64,000 nt of DNA from Apilactobacillus kunkeei. Lineage in GTDB: Bacteria; Bacillota; Bacilli; Lactobacillales; Lactobacillaceae. Positions 56,222 through 63,629 of the stretch are shown piece by piece. Position 1 is the first letter of the stretch; every line of letters starts with the position of its first letter. Below the pieces are notes generated by a model that was given only the letters and a program-made list of their open reading frames with translations, made no database searches and was not told the origin of the DNA. Position numbers and translations under genes: made by a program. The DNA lies in assembly GCF_001308195.1 (NCBI RefSeq), contig NZ_JXDF01000017.1:62001-126000 (forward strand), written 5' to 3'.

Positions 56222-56785
56222 TTAAGCTCTTGAGATGTATGTTGCATCATTGGTGTTAATAACTAGCTTGTCACCAGCGTTAACAAAGAATGGTACTTGT
56301 ACAATTAAACCAGTAGTCATAGTAGCTGGCTTGCTTCCACCTGAAGCAGTGTTACCTTTGATACTTGGTTCAGTTTCTGCAACTTCTAGAGTAACAGTGT
56401 TTGGTACTTCGATACCGATAACTTCATTTTCGTATTGAACGATACTTACGTCCATGTTTTCTTGTAAGTAGTTTAAAGCATCCTTGATCTTATCACCAGG
56501 TACAGTAATTTGTTCGTATGAATCCATATCCATGAATACGTAACCTGCACCATCTTCGTATAGGTATTGCATGTTTCTAGTGTCAATTTGTGCTTGTTCC
56601 ATCTTAGCACCGGCACGGAAAGTCTTGTCTTGAACAGCACCTGTTCTTAGGTTCTTAAGTTTAGTACGTACGAACGCACCACCCTTACCTGGCTTTACGT
56701 GTTGGAAGTTGATGATACGCCAAATTGCGTTATCTACTTCAATAGTTAATCCTGTTTTAAATTGGGCAGTTGAAATTGTTGCCAT
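56222..56785 (-). CDS. efp: Elongation factor P
   Basis: Relieves ribosome stalling at polyproline. The 187-residue, three-domain protein has the domain I loop [21 protein letters not shown], whose lysine is the modification site in Bacillus EF-P, and the C-terminal signature DGLIVQ-like [22 protein letters not shown]. Ribosome site AGGAGG upstream. It begins the efp-yqhY-nusB unit, separated from rpmA by a terminator and 172 bases. Confidence 0.96.
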   Translation of the reverse strand: MATISTAQFKTGLTIEVDNAIWRIINFQHVKPGKGGAFVRTKLKNLRTGAVQDKTFRAGAKMEQAQIDTRNMQYLYEDGAGYVFMDMDSYEQITVPGDKIKDALNYLQENMDVSIVQYENEVIGIEVPNTVTLEVAETEPSIKGNTASGGSKPATMTTGLIVQVPFFVNAGDKLVINTNDATYISRA

Positions 56786-56822
56786 GATTAAAACTCCTCC
56801 TAGTATTACTAATATGTTTTAT

Positions 56823-56852
56823 ATGATAGCAATGTTAGTGCAGCGATTGCAA
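56823..56852 (-). promoter_or_regulatory. Possible promoter of efp-yqhY-nusB
   Basis: Minus-strand TTGCAA (56847-56852), 18-base spacer ending in TGC, TATCAT (56823-56828). The -35 lies in the palindrome CGATTGCAATCG. Confidence 0.45.
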
Positions 56853-56910
56853 TCGTAATCGTTACTACCATTGTATCATGTTAGCTTTATTTAAATAAGT
56901 CTTTGGTAAT

Positions 56911-56941
56911 AAAAAAAGCCTGAAAATAAATCAGGCTTTTT
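56911..56941 (-). terminator. Terminator after rpmA
   Basis: Perfect 11-bp stem (56913-56923 with 56931-56941), seven-base loop, A-run giving the U-tract on the minus RNA. Just past the rpmA stop codon. Confidence 0.88.
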
Positions 56942-56957
56942 CTACATTATTCACTAA

Positions 56958-57254
56958 TTACTTAGCAACTGCTTCAGATACTGGGTATACTGAAACTTGG
57001 CGCTTGCTGCGGCCCATACGTTCGAAACGTACAACACCATCAACTAAAGCAAATAAAGTATCATCACCGGCACGCTTAACGTTTTTACCTGGGTAAATGT
57101 GAGTACCACGTTGACGGTAAATGATTGAACCAGTAGTAACTTTTGATCCATCAGCAGCCTTTGTACCTAGACGACGACCTGCAGAGTCACGACCATTGGC
57201 TGTTGAACCTCCCCCTTTATGGTGAGAGAAGAATTGTAAATTCATTTCTAACAT
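56958..57254 (-). CDS. rpmA: 50S ribosomal protein L27
   Basis: Protein near the peptidyl transferase centre. The 98-residue precursor begins [18 protein letters not shown]: the LQFFS segment is the Firmicute N-terminal extension that the protease Prp must remove so that the new N-terminus (HHKGGGS) reaches the active centre. [13 protein letters not shown] and [22 protein letters not shown] are standard. Ribosome site GGAGGTG. The protease gene lies directly upstream in the same operon. Confidence 0.97.
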   Translation of the reverse strand: MLEMNLQFFSHHKGGGSTANGRDSAGRRLGTKAADGSKVTTGSIIYRQRGTHIYPGKNVKRAGDDTLFALVDGVVRFERMGRSKRQVSVYPVSEAVAK

Positions 57255-57275
57255 TGGATTACACCTCCGTACAAT

Positions 57276-57620
57276 TTAATCTATTGTAATATCTAATTTA
57301 ATATAATCAGCATAACTTTGAGAAATATCCCGCATTCCATTTTGGAATGTTGATAAAATTGCTTGAGCAGCAATCTCATCTTCGGAAGAATTAGCCTCAG
57401 GAACTGTAACTTCCATAAAACCACCTTCGATGTCATCACTGACAACTTTAGGTTCTAGGTTAGCAACTTCGGTTAACCCATTTACAGTAGAAATGGATAA
57501 AACAGAAACCGCAGCGCATACAATGTCCTTACCATACTCACCTGAATCAGCATGACCGGATAAACTAAAACTAGTAATTCGATCACTTTGCTTATCATGA
57601 ATAATATTTGCTAATATCAT
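57276..57620 (-). CDS. prp: Ribosomal-processing cysteine protease Prp
   Basis: Removes the N-terminal extension of L27. The 114-residue protein has the GHADSGEYGKDIVCAAVSVL motif, with the catalytic pair His23 and Cys35, which matches staphylococcal Prp. Placed between rplU and rpmA, as in nearly all Firmicutes (Bacillus ysxB). The neighbouring L27 does carry the LQFFS cleavage motif, so the pair is functionally consistent. Confidence 0.93.
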   Translation of the reverse strand: MILANIIHDKQSDRITSFSLSGHADSGEYGKDIVCAAVSVLSISTVNGLTEVANLEPKVVSDDIEGGFMEVTVPEANSSEDEIAAQAILSTFQNGMRDISQSYADYIKLDITID

Positions 57621-57634
57621 TTTTAATCCTCTAA

Positions 57635-57943
57635 TTAAGCCTTGATTGAGTCAATCATAACCTTAGTGTATGGTTGTCTATGACCCTTCTTAGAACGAGA
57701 ACCCTTCTTAGGCTTGTAACGAAGAATAGTAATCTTCTTACCACGGCCTTGCTTTTCAACAGTACCTTCAACTGAAGCACCGTCTACAAGTGGAGTACCA
57801 ACCTTAGCTGAGTCACCACCAACGAAAACTACTTGATCAAAAGTAACCTTTTCACCTTCGTTTGCGTTTAGCTTTTCAACGTAGATTGCTTCACCTTCAG
57901 CAACTTTGTATTGCTTTCCGCCTGTTACGATAATTGCGTACAT
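57635..57943 (-). CDS. rplU: 50S ribosomal protein L21
   Basis: Large-subunit structural protein. The 102-residue sequence starts [17 protein letters not shown] and ends with the [22 protein letters not shown] signature. The start at 57943 follows AAGGAGGTG; the frame is open another 54 bases upstream, but that stretch is the leader RNA. It opens the rplU-prp-rpmA operon, with a strong promoter and an L21 leader upstream. Confidence 0.97.
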   Translation of the reverse strand: MYAIIVTGGKQYKVAEGEAIYVEKLNANEGEKVTFDQVVFVGGDSAKVGTPLVDGASVEGTVEKQGRGKKITILRYKPKKGSRSKKGHRQPYTKVMIDSIKA

Positions 57944-58056
57944 AATGTGCACCTCCTTGAATAATATGCTTAGACTCGCCGAACATAAGCGCTTCAATAA
58001 GAAGACTTAATACTCAGTCCGTGCGGTTGTAGCTGTGAAAGTCCACAAATACAACA
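57944..58056 (-). promoter_or_regulatory. Ribosomal protein L21 leader
   Basis: Leader of about 110 bases upstream of rplU. On the minus strand it contains the stretch CACAGCTACAACCGCACGG followed by ACTGAGTA, which I recall as the conserved core of the Firmicute L21 leader, then AGCGCTTATG and the ribosome site. Such leaders let L21 repress its own operon. The family assignment is by motif memory and position. Confidence 0.7.
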
Positions 58057-58061
58057 AAGTA

Positions 58062-58090
58062 AGTATACATATTTTGAATAATTTAGTCAA
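58062..58090 (-). promoter_or_regulatory. Strong promoter of rplU-prp-rpmA
   Basis: Minus-strand TTGACT (58085-58090), exact 17-base spacer, TATACT (58062-58067). The -35 directly follows the U-tract of the tRNA terminator. Confidence 0.85.
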
Positions 58091-58091
58091 G

Positions 58092-58120
58092 AAAAAAAGC
58101 ATATCATAAGTGATATGCTT
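58092..58120 (-). terminator. Terminator of tRNA-Arg
   Basis: Perfect ten-bp stem AAGCATATCA/TGATATGCTT (58097-58106 with 58111-58120), four-base loop, seven-base U-run on the minus RNA. Confidence 0.85.
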
Positions 58121-58137
58121 CAACAATTTATTCAAAT

Positions 58138-58210
58138 GTCGCGAGAGAGATTCGAACTCTCGACCTACGGTTTAGAAGACCGTTGCTCTATCCAGCTGAG
58201 CTATCGCGAC
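58138..58210 (-). tRNA. tRNA-Arg (anticodon TCT)
   Basis: On the minus strand: seven-bp acceptor stem GTCGCGA/TCGCGAC, D-arm GCTC-AGCTGGATA-GAGC, anticodon stem ACGGT/ACCGT with loop CTTCTAA (anticodon TCT, reading AGA/AGG), T-arm GAGAG-TTCGAAT-CTCTC. CCA is not encoded. AGA is a favoured Arg codon in this AT-rich genome. It is followed by its own terminator; no attachment-site repeat was seen. Confidence 0.97.
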
Positions 58211-58285
58211 ATCAAAACTCAACAAAAAACATTATATCGGATAATCGACATGGTGTCAATATCATTTTTAAATCAATTAAAATTT

Positions 58286-58798
58286 TTATAATGAATTAAT
58301 TTCACTAAATTGAGCTGACAATGATTTATCATCAACGCCAAGGTCTACTATACCAAATTTTAGGAACATTTTCCAGGAAAATTGGAAATCTTTTTTAGAA
58401 TGATTATAAAAACCGTTAAACATCATTCGTTTAATTGATAAATATACTTGGTTAAAGTCACGATCAGCATCAATGTTTGTGATTTTGTTGTAATCTTCTT
58501 CATCAATAACGATTACGTCCAACCAGTTATGAACGCTAGCAAACAACAAGTAATACTTCATTACGTTGGCAACGTCTTTAGTAATCATTTCCTTATAGTT
58601 TTTTACATCAATATTTTCTTGATCTTTTTTGTATACAGAGAAACGCTTTGAATCCTCTGCTAATTTAGCTAAAGATAAATCCAATTGGATAAATAGCTTT
58701 TGTTGCTTATTATTGCCGTTTAAGAGCAATTGTTGCTTTTGCCCCATGTTATTGAACTTGGCAACAGCTTGTTGAATCATTTCGTCAAATTTTAGCAA
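58286..58798 (-). CDS. Uncharacterised 170-residue protein
   Basis: I do not recognise this protein. It is soluble, helical and rich in Lys, Asp, Asn and Phe, with a conserved-looking aromatic centre (VMKYYLLFASVHNWLDVIVIDEEDYNKI) and a C-terminal FQFSWKMFLKFGIVDLG. No signal peptide or membrane segment. The frame stays open upstream to 58948, but that would run through the glnA terminator and the end of glnA, so I place the start at TTG 58798, six bases after GAGGTG. It is between glnA and tRNA-Arg on the same strand. Confidence 0.7.
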   Translation of the reverse strand: MLKFDEMIQQAVAKFNNMGQKQQLLLNGNNKQQKLFIQLDLSLAKLAEDSKRFSVYKKDQENIDVKNYKEMITKDVANVMKYYLLFASVHNWLDVIVIDEEDYNKITNIDADRDFNQVYLSIKRMMFNGFYNHSKKDFQFSWKMFLKFGIVDLGVDDKSLSAQFSEINSL

Positions 58799-58846
58799 TC
58801 TAAACACCTCACATTCTATTTTATCATTATGACAAACGTTTGAAAA

Positions 58847-58879
58847 ATAAAAAAGAGCCGGCAAAAAGCCGACTCTTTT
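58847..58879 (-). terminator. Terminator of glnRA
   Basis: Twelve-bp stem with GCCGGC core (58851-58862 with 58868-58879, one G-U in the minus RNA), five-base loop and U-run. Eleven bases after the glnA stop. Confidence 0.9.
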
Positions 58880-58889
58880 TAAATTGTTA

Positions 58890-60233
58890 TTAGTATTTTT
58901 CCATGTATTGGTTACGTTCCCAATCAGAAACTTGAGCACGGTAAGCATCGTATTCTAAATGCTTAGCAGCTAAGTAACTGTTGAAGATCTTTGAACCTAA
59001 TGCATGTTTCATTGTTTCATCAGCAGATAATTCTTCTAGAGCATCTAGTAAGTCATCTGGTAAGTTAACAATTTCGTTTTCTTTTCTTTCTTGAGCATCC
59101 ATTCTGTAGATGTTACGGTCAACACTCTTAGGAGGTACGATACCGTTCTTCAAACCATCTAGACCAGCTTCTAGAACAGAAGCAATTGCTAGATATGGGT
59201 TTGCTGAAGCATCAGCACTTCTTAATTCAAGACGTGTAGCTTGTCCACGAGCATTTGGTACTCGGATAAGTGGAGATCTGTTTGAACCAGACCAAGCAAC
59301 GTAAACTGGTGCTTCGTATCCAGGAACAAGACGTTTGTATGAGTTTACTAATGGGTTACAAATTGCAGTGTAACTCTTCGCATGTTTGATTAAACCACCT
59401 AAGAAGTGGTAAGCAGTTTCTGATAACTTCAAGTCACCATTTTCGTCGTAGAATACATCACCACTGTCGTCAAATAATGACATGTTTAAATGCATTCCAG
59501 AACCATTGATACCACTTAGTGGTTTTGGCATAAATGTAGCGTATAAGCCGTATTTTCTTGCGATTGTTTTAACAACTAATTTAAATGTTTGAATATTATC
59601 AGCAGCGTTTAGAGCATCTGCATATTCGAAATCAATTTCATGTTGACCAGGAGCAACTTCGTGGTGAGCTGCTTCAACGTCAAATCCCATTTCTTCCAAA
59701 GTTAGAACGATTTCACGACGACAGTTACCACCTAAGTCAAGTGGTGCCATATCAAAGTAGCTACCTTCGTCATTTAATTTAACAGTTGGTTTGCCATCTT
59801 CATCCATCTTGAATAGGAAGAATTCAGGTTCAGGTCCAATGTTAAATGATGTAAATCCAGCATCCTTCATGTCCTTTAGAACACGGATTAAGTTATTTCT
59901 TGGATCACCTTCAAATGGTGTTCCATCAGTCTTGTAAACTTCACAAATAACTCGAGCAATCTTACCGCGTTCTGAACTCCATGGGAAAATCATCCAAGTT
60001 GATAAATCAGGATGTAAATACATGTCACTTTCTTCGATTCTTACGAATCCTTCGATTGATGATCCATCAAACATAATCTTGTCATTTAATAAATCATCTA
60101 ATTGACTGATTGGAACTTCAACATTCTTTAAAGTTCCTAAAACATCAGTAAACATTAAACGTAAGAATTTTACGTCCTCTTCTTTAACAATACGACGAAT
60201 GTCGTCTTTTGAATAATCATGCTTTGTAGCCAT
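58890..60233 (-). CDS. glnA: Glutamine synthetase, type I
   Basis: Makes glutamine from glutamate and ammonia; the feedback-inhibited enzyme also activates GlnR. The 447-residue protein has [46 protein letters not shown], the [13 protein letters not shown] metal-binding helix, [31 protein letters not shown] and the R..E of the latch. Length and the missing adenylylation loop fit GSI-alpha of Firmicutes. Start taken at ATG 60233. Second gene of the glnR-glnA operon, 36 bases after glnR. Confidence 0.97.
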   Translation of the reverse strand: MATKHDYSKDDIRRIVKEEDVKFLRLMFTDVLGTLKNVEVPISQLDDLLNDKIMFDGSSIEGFVRIEESDMYLHPDLSTWMIFPWSSERGKIARVICEVYKTDGTPFEGDPRNNLIRVLKDMKDAGFTSFNIGPEPEFFLFKMDEDGKPTVKLNDEGSYFDMAPLDLGGNCRREIVLTLEEMGFDVEAAHHEVAPGQHEIDFEYADALNAADNIQTFKLVVKTIARKYGLYATFMPKPLSGINGSGMHLNMSLFDDSGDVFYDENGDLKLSETAYHFLGGLIKHAKSYTAICNPLVNSYKRLVPGYEAPVYVAWSGSNRSPLIRVPNARGQATRLELRSADASANPYLAIASVLEAGLDGLKNGIVPPKSVDRNIYRMDAQERKENEIVNLPDDLLDALEELSADETMKHALGSKIFNSYLAAKHLEYDAYRAQVSDWERNQYMEKY

Positions 60234-60269
60234 ATACACCTACTCCTAACGTATTCAACATTAAATTAG

Positions 60270-60638
60270 TTAAAAAGAATTATTTGCAGCATCATGTGAA
60301 TTTAATCCACCGATGTTCAAAAGTTCATCAGATAAAATTTTACGTGCTTCTTGATCAGTTAATTCCTTCGTATCGTTATTCTTGTTATCTTCTTTACGCT
60401 TCTTGTAGATTTCTTGAATCTTAGCAATATTTAAACCTTCGTCTAAATAATCCTTAATTTCTAAAATCACATCGATATCATTCAAAGAATACATACGGCG
60501 GTTACCATCATTTCTTTCAGGTGAAACCAATCCCTGTTCTTCGTAATATCTAATTTGTCTTGCGGTCAAGCTAGTTAACTTCATAACAGTTCCGATTGGA
60601 AGTACTGAAAGCGAACGTCTTAAATCCTTTTCTTTCAT
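60270..60638 (-). CDS. glnR: Nitrogen regulator GlnR (MerR family)
   Basis: Represses glnRA and other nitrogen genes when glutamine is plentiful. The 122-residue protein has a MerR-type winged helix (about 12-80: IGTVMKLTSLTARQIRYYEEQGLVSPERNDGNRRMYS) and a short C-terminal tail that in Bacillus responds to feedback-inhibited glutamine synthetase. A matching operator lies upstream at 60697-60713, so autoregulation is expected. Follows miaA, as in many Gram-positives. Confidence 0.95.
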   Translation of the reverse strand: MKEKDLRRSLSVLPIGTVMKLTSLTARQIRYYEEQGLVSPERNDGNRRMYSLNDIDVILEIKDYLDEGLNIAKIQEIYKKRKEDNKNNDTKELTDQEARKILSDELLNIGGLNSHDAANNSF

Positions 60639-60658
60639 ATCTAACTCCTTCTAACAAC

Positions 60659-60689
60659 ATTATAATAACATTATATTTTAATATGTCAA
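60659..60689 (-). promoter_or_regulatory. glnRA promoter
   Basis: Minus-strand TTGACA (60684-60689) and TATAAT (60659-60664). The spacer is 19 bases, longer than ideal, which is common in regulated promoters. Confidence 0.6.
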
Positions 60690-60696
60690 CATTTAA

Positions 60697-60713
60697 TGTA
60701 ACAACTTCTAACA
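60697..60713. promoter_or_regulatory. GlnR operator
   Basis: TGTAACAACTTCTAACA fits the GlnR/TnrA consensus TGTNA-N7-TNACA exactly. It lies seven bases upstream of the glnRA -35 box and two bases from the miaA stop codon, the expected place for glnRA autoregulation. Confidence 0.85.
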
Positions 60714-60715
60714 TA

Positions 60716-61645
60716 TTATGGCACTTTTTTATCATTTAGCCAATTAAATACATCTTTTTCGATGTTTTTTACAACTTCCATGTTAGATATTATGTCATAC
60801 CAGTTAACTTTCATCTTATTTCTAAACCAAGTTAGCTGTCTTTTAGCATAATGTCTAGAATCTTTCTTAATTAATTCGGAAACATCCTCTAAGTCTAAAT
60901 CACCATGGAAATAGTTGATGAATTCCCGGTAACCAATTCCCTTATATGCTGGTAAGGATATGTCACCTTTTTGATTCAACCATTTCGCTTCGTCGATTAA
61001 ACCTTCTTTAAACATAATATCAACACGTTTATTGATGCGATCATACAATACCTTTCTATCGGTATTAAGTGCAATAATATATGGATCAATTGATACGGCA
61101 TTATTGGTTTGTTCTGAGAATTTAATACCTGTGTTGTGATAAACTTCTAGAGCTCTAATTACTCGGCGTTCATTTTCTTCACCAATCTTTTTGGCGGATA
61201 CTTCATCAACGCTCTTTAATTTAAGCCACAATGCATGCTTGCCGTTTTCTTCGGCAAACGCATGCATTTGATTTCGATAGGCTTCATTATCATAGTGATC
61301 ACCGCCAAGGTTCAATCCATCGACAAGTGATTGAATATAAAATCCAGTTCCTCCCACAATAATTGGAAGTTTTCCCCGTTTATGAATATCATCAATTAAT
61401 TTATTAGCCGATTCAACAAAATCAGCCGCTGAATATCTTTTGTCGACATCAATAATATCGATTAAATGATGAACAATTCCCTCTGATTCTTCTTTTGTCA
61501 CTTTGGCTGTTCCAATGTCTAAGTGTTTGTAAACCTGCATAGAATCACCAGAAATAACTTCACCATTTAATTTCTTAGCCAACTTAATTGATAAACTTGT
61601 TTTTCCGACCGCTGTTGGTCCGACAATTATTAGCACTTTTTGCAT
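60716..61645 (-). CDS. miaA: tRNA dimethylallyltransferase
   Basis: Transfers dimethylallyl from DMAPP to A37 of tRNAs reading UNN codons, so it depends on the mevalonate pathway above. The 309-residue protein has the P-loop GPTAVGKTSLS, the catalytic region SGDSMQVYKHLDIGTAK, IVGGTGFYIQSL and a C-terminal KRQLTWFRNK. I start it at ATG 61645; the frame is open 36 bases further, but the extra residues do not fit the family. Followed by glnR, as usual. Confidence 0.95.
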   Translation of the reverse strand: MQKVLIIVGPTAVGKTSLSIKLAKKLNGEVISGDSMQVYKHLDIGTAKVTKEESEGIVHHLIDIIDVDKRYSAADFVESANKLIDDIHKRGKLPIIVGGTGFYIQSLVDGLNLGGDHYDNEAYRNQMHAFAEENGKHALWLKLKSVDEVSAKKIGEENERRVIRALEVYHNTGIKFSEQTNNAVSIDPYIIALNTDRKVLYDRINKRVDIMFKEGLIDEAKWLNQKGDISLPAYKGIGYREFINYFHGDLDLEDVSELIKKDSRHYAKRQLTWFRNKMKVNWYDIISNMEVVKNIEKDVFNWLNDKKVP

Positions 61646-61780
61646 ATTATCCCACCATTTCTGCCTATATAAGTTTAGCATATAAAATATTGAATTAAAA
61701 TATACTTAAGACTGGATAAATAAATAAAAAAACATCATAATGGTAAGTGTAAAGCAAATTATTATATAGGAGGACTTAAA

Positions 61781-61957
61781 ATGAAAAAATTCGCTAAAGG
61801 ATTCTTTGTTGGTGCATTAGCAACTTCAAGCGCAGTTGCTGGAGCATTATTCTCTTTCAAGAAAAAAGTTGTAGACCCTGTTGAAGGTCAAGCTGATAAA
61901 CTAGAAGAAAACAGAAAAAGAGTTGTTCGTAAACAACGTTCCGCTCATTTAAACTAA
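61781..61957 (+). CDS. DUF3042 family small membrane protein
   Basis: A 58-residue protein: MKKFAKGFFVGALATSSAV start, a hydrophobic helix to about residue 26, then a basic/acidic tail with VVDPVEG and LEENRKRVVRKQRSAH. The layout and the ENRKR...SAH tail match DUF3042, a tiny family found in lactobacilli and other Bacilli, always of unknown role. TAGGAGG lies seven bases before the ATG. It stands alone, divergent from miaA, and ends at a shared terminator. It may be a small membrane-associated protein. Confidence 0.85.
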   Translation: MKKFAKGFFVGALATSSAVAGALFSFKKKVVDPVEGQADKLEENRKRVVRKQRSAHLN

Positions 61958-61968
61958 TATGAAATAAT

Positions 61969-62005
61969 AAAAAAAGCACTTTACGAATTGTAAAGTGCTT
62001 TTTTT
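61969..62005. terminator. Bidirectional terminator, DUF3042/rhodanese
   Basis: Perfect 13-bp stem AAAAGCACTTTAC/GTAAAGTGCTTTT (61972-61984 with 61990-62002), five-base loop, T-run on either strand. It serves both convergent genes. Confidence 0.9.
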
Positions 62006-62007
62006 AT

Positions 62008-62388
62008 TTACTTCTTAGTCTTTCCATTCCAGTTTCTAAAACCTGATTTTAGGATATAAATATCTTTGTATCCATTCTTACCAAGTAAAATAGCTGTCTT
62101 AATACTCAAAGTCTTACCTTGGTCGTATAAGTACACTGGCATGTCTTTTCGAATGTTCTTATAAAACATCTTGATTGTTGAGTAAGGAATACTTCTGGCA
62201 CCTAAAATGTGACCAGATTCAAAGTCTCTGTTTTCTCTTAAGTCAACAATTTGTCCCCTGTGACTACCTTGCTTGAATTCTTCTTCATCAACAAAAGTAG
62301 CAACACGGTTTGCTCTCATTCTAGTAATGCTGTTATAGATTAGGATTGCTAATAGAATAACAACAATTAAAAGCATGGATGGAATCAT
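62008..62388 (-). CDS. Membrane-anchored rhodanese-like protein lacking the active-site Cys
   Basis: A 126-residue protein with an N-terminal membrane helix (about 4-20) and a rhodanese domain (about 30-124: IVDLRENRDFESGHILGARSIPYS and ILKSGFRNWNG). The active-site loop reads YLYDQGKTLS with Asp89 where catalytic rhodaneses have Cys, so sulfur transfer is unlikely and a binding or structural role is more probable. Last gene of the rhomboid-yqgQ-glcK group, 20 bases after glcK. Confidence 0.85.
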   Translation of the reverse strand: MIPSMLLIVVILLAILIYNSITRMRANRVATFVDEEEFKQGSHRGQIVDLRENRDFESGHILGARSIPYSTIKMFYKNIRKDMPVYLYDQGKTLSIKTAILLGKNGYKDIYILKSGFRNWNGKTKK

Positions 62389-62408
62389 GTGTTATTACAC
62401 CCCTAATG

Positions 62409-63377
62409 TTATTTGTTAATGTTTCTTAAAGCTAATGAACCAGCACCAATTACCCCAGCATCGTTACCTAATTGAGCTAGACGAATCTTGGTAGAATCTC
62501 TAACAGGTCTAAATGCATTTTCTTGGAAGTACTTAGTTGTTGGTTGTAATAATGTGTTTCCAGCGTTTGAAACACCACCACCGATAACAATGTTGTCAGG
62601 GTTCAATGTGTTACCAACGTTAGCTAATGCGAGACCTAAGTAGTAACATACGTGATCTACGACTTGGTTTGCAAAAATATCACCGTTGTCAGCTAGGAAG
62701 AAGACAACCTTTGAAGTTACTTCTTCACCTGAATTAATCATTTCCTTTAGTCTTGATTGACCAGTGAATTCGCTTGAAAGGTTCTTAGCAACCTTAACAA
62801 CACCAGTAGCTGAAGCGTATTGTTCTAGACAACCGCGCTTACCACAAGTACATTCGAATCCACCTGGTTCAACAGTAATGTGACCAATTTCACCAGCACC
62901 ACCGTTAACACCGTGAGCTAATTCACCGTTAACGATAACACCTCCACCAACACCAGTTCCTAGTGTTACGAATACAACGTCTGAGTCCTTACTTCCGGCA
63001 CCCTTCCAGTATTCACCTAGTGAAGCAACGTTAGCATCGTTATCTAAAGCAAATGGTAGGCCTAATGCTTTTTCGATTTGATCCTTAATATGTTGGGTAG
63101 TCTTCCAGTTTAGGTTGTAAGCCCCAATTACAGTACCTTCCTCACGGTTTACTGAACCTGGAGTTCCCATTCCAATTCCAATAAAGTCGTCAATTTTATG
63201 ATCAGAGTCCTCCATCTTTTTTGCGATAGAGTTAATGATATTTGGAACAATATTTTCTCCGTTAGCGCTTACATCGGTGGTAATAGCCCACTTATCTAAG
63301 ATTTCACCGCTATCAGTTAGGAATGCCAACTTAGTTGTTGTACCTCCTAAATCGATTCCAATTAACTTACGTACCAT
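62409..63377 (-). CDS. glcK: ROK-family glucokinase
   Basis: ATP-dependent glucose phosphorylation. The 322-residue protein has IGIDLGGTTTKLA, NDANVASLGEYW, VTLGTGVGGGVIVNG and the ROK zinc site GHITVEP plus CTCGKRGCLEQYAS with three cysteines. Length is standard. It follows yqgQ by 24 bases; the order rhomboid-yqgQ-glcK is the same as in Bacillus (yqgP-yqgQ-glcK). Confidence 0.96.
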   Translation of the reverse strand: MVRKLIGIDLGGTTTKLAFLTDSGEILDKWAITTDVSANGENIVPNIINSIAKKMEDSDHKIDDFIGIGMGTPGSVNREEGTVIGAYNLNWKTTQHIKDQIEKALGLPFALDNDANVASLGEYWKGAGSKDSDVVFVTLGTGVGGGVIVNGELAHGVNGGAGEIGHITVEPGGFECTCGKRGCLEQYASATGVVKVAKNLSSEFTGQSRLKEMINSGEEVTSKVVFFLADNGDIFANQVVDHVCYYLGLALANVGNTLNPDNIVIGGGVSNAGNTLLQPTTKYFQENAFRPVRDSTKIRLAQLGNDAGVIGAGSLALRNINK

Positions 63378-63401
63378 TTTAGTTTCCTCCTAAAAATTGT
63401 A

Positions 63402-63599
63402 TTATTTCTTTTCTTCGATTCCATGTTCATGTTTTAATACAAGCTTTGCCTGTATGAACTCTTCTTTAGTTACGAGTCCAGCATCATGTAGATGATCAAG
63501 CTCTAATGCCATAACCTCTATATCCCACAATCTTTTGCCAACGTAAACATAGATTCCAAATTTTTTTAAAAGTTGTTGAACATCGTACAACGTCTTCAT
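63402..63599 (-). CDS. yqgQ: YqgQ family protein (DUF910)
   Basis: A 65-residue protein: MKTLYDVQQLLKKFGIYVYVGKR-like start, then LWDIEVMALELDHLHDAGLVTKEEF and a short charged end. YqgQ is a small single-stranded-nucleic-acid-binding-like fold in structural work on Bacillus, without known role. Start at ATG 63599 because AGGATG lies just upstream; the longer frame to 63626 would run back over the spacer after the rhomboid gene. Conserved position between rhomboid and glcK. Confidence 0.88.
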   Translation of the reverse strand: MKTLYDVQQLLKKFGIYVYVGKRLWDIEVMALELDHLHDAGLVTKEEFIQAKLVLKHEHGIEEKK

Positions 63600-63629
63600 T
63601 TTCCCACATCCTAACGAAAAATGCACTAA

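Noticed and set aside
56844-56855. Perfect palindrome CGATTGCAATCG upstream of efp
   Set aside because: Could be an operator, but a single 12-base palindrome overlapping a -35 box is weak evidence and matches no regulator I know.
58138-58210. tRNA-Arg as an integration site for a mobile element
   Set aside because: No integrase, no direct repeat of the tRNA 3' end and no foreign gene block nearby.
58799-58948. Fifty-codon upstream extension of the unknown gene next to tRNA-Arg
   Set aside because: It overlaps the glnA stop region and terminator; a TTG with GAGGTG at the right distance explains the gene better.
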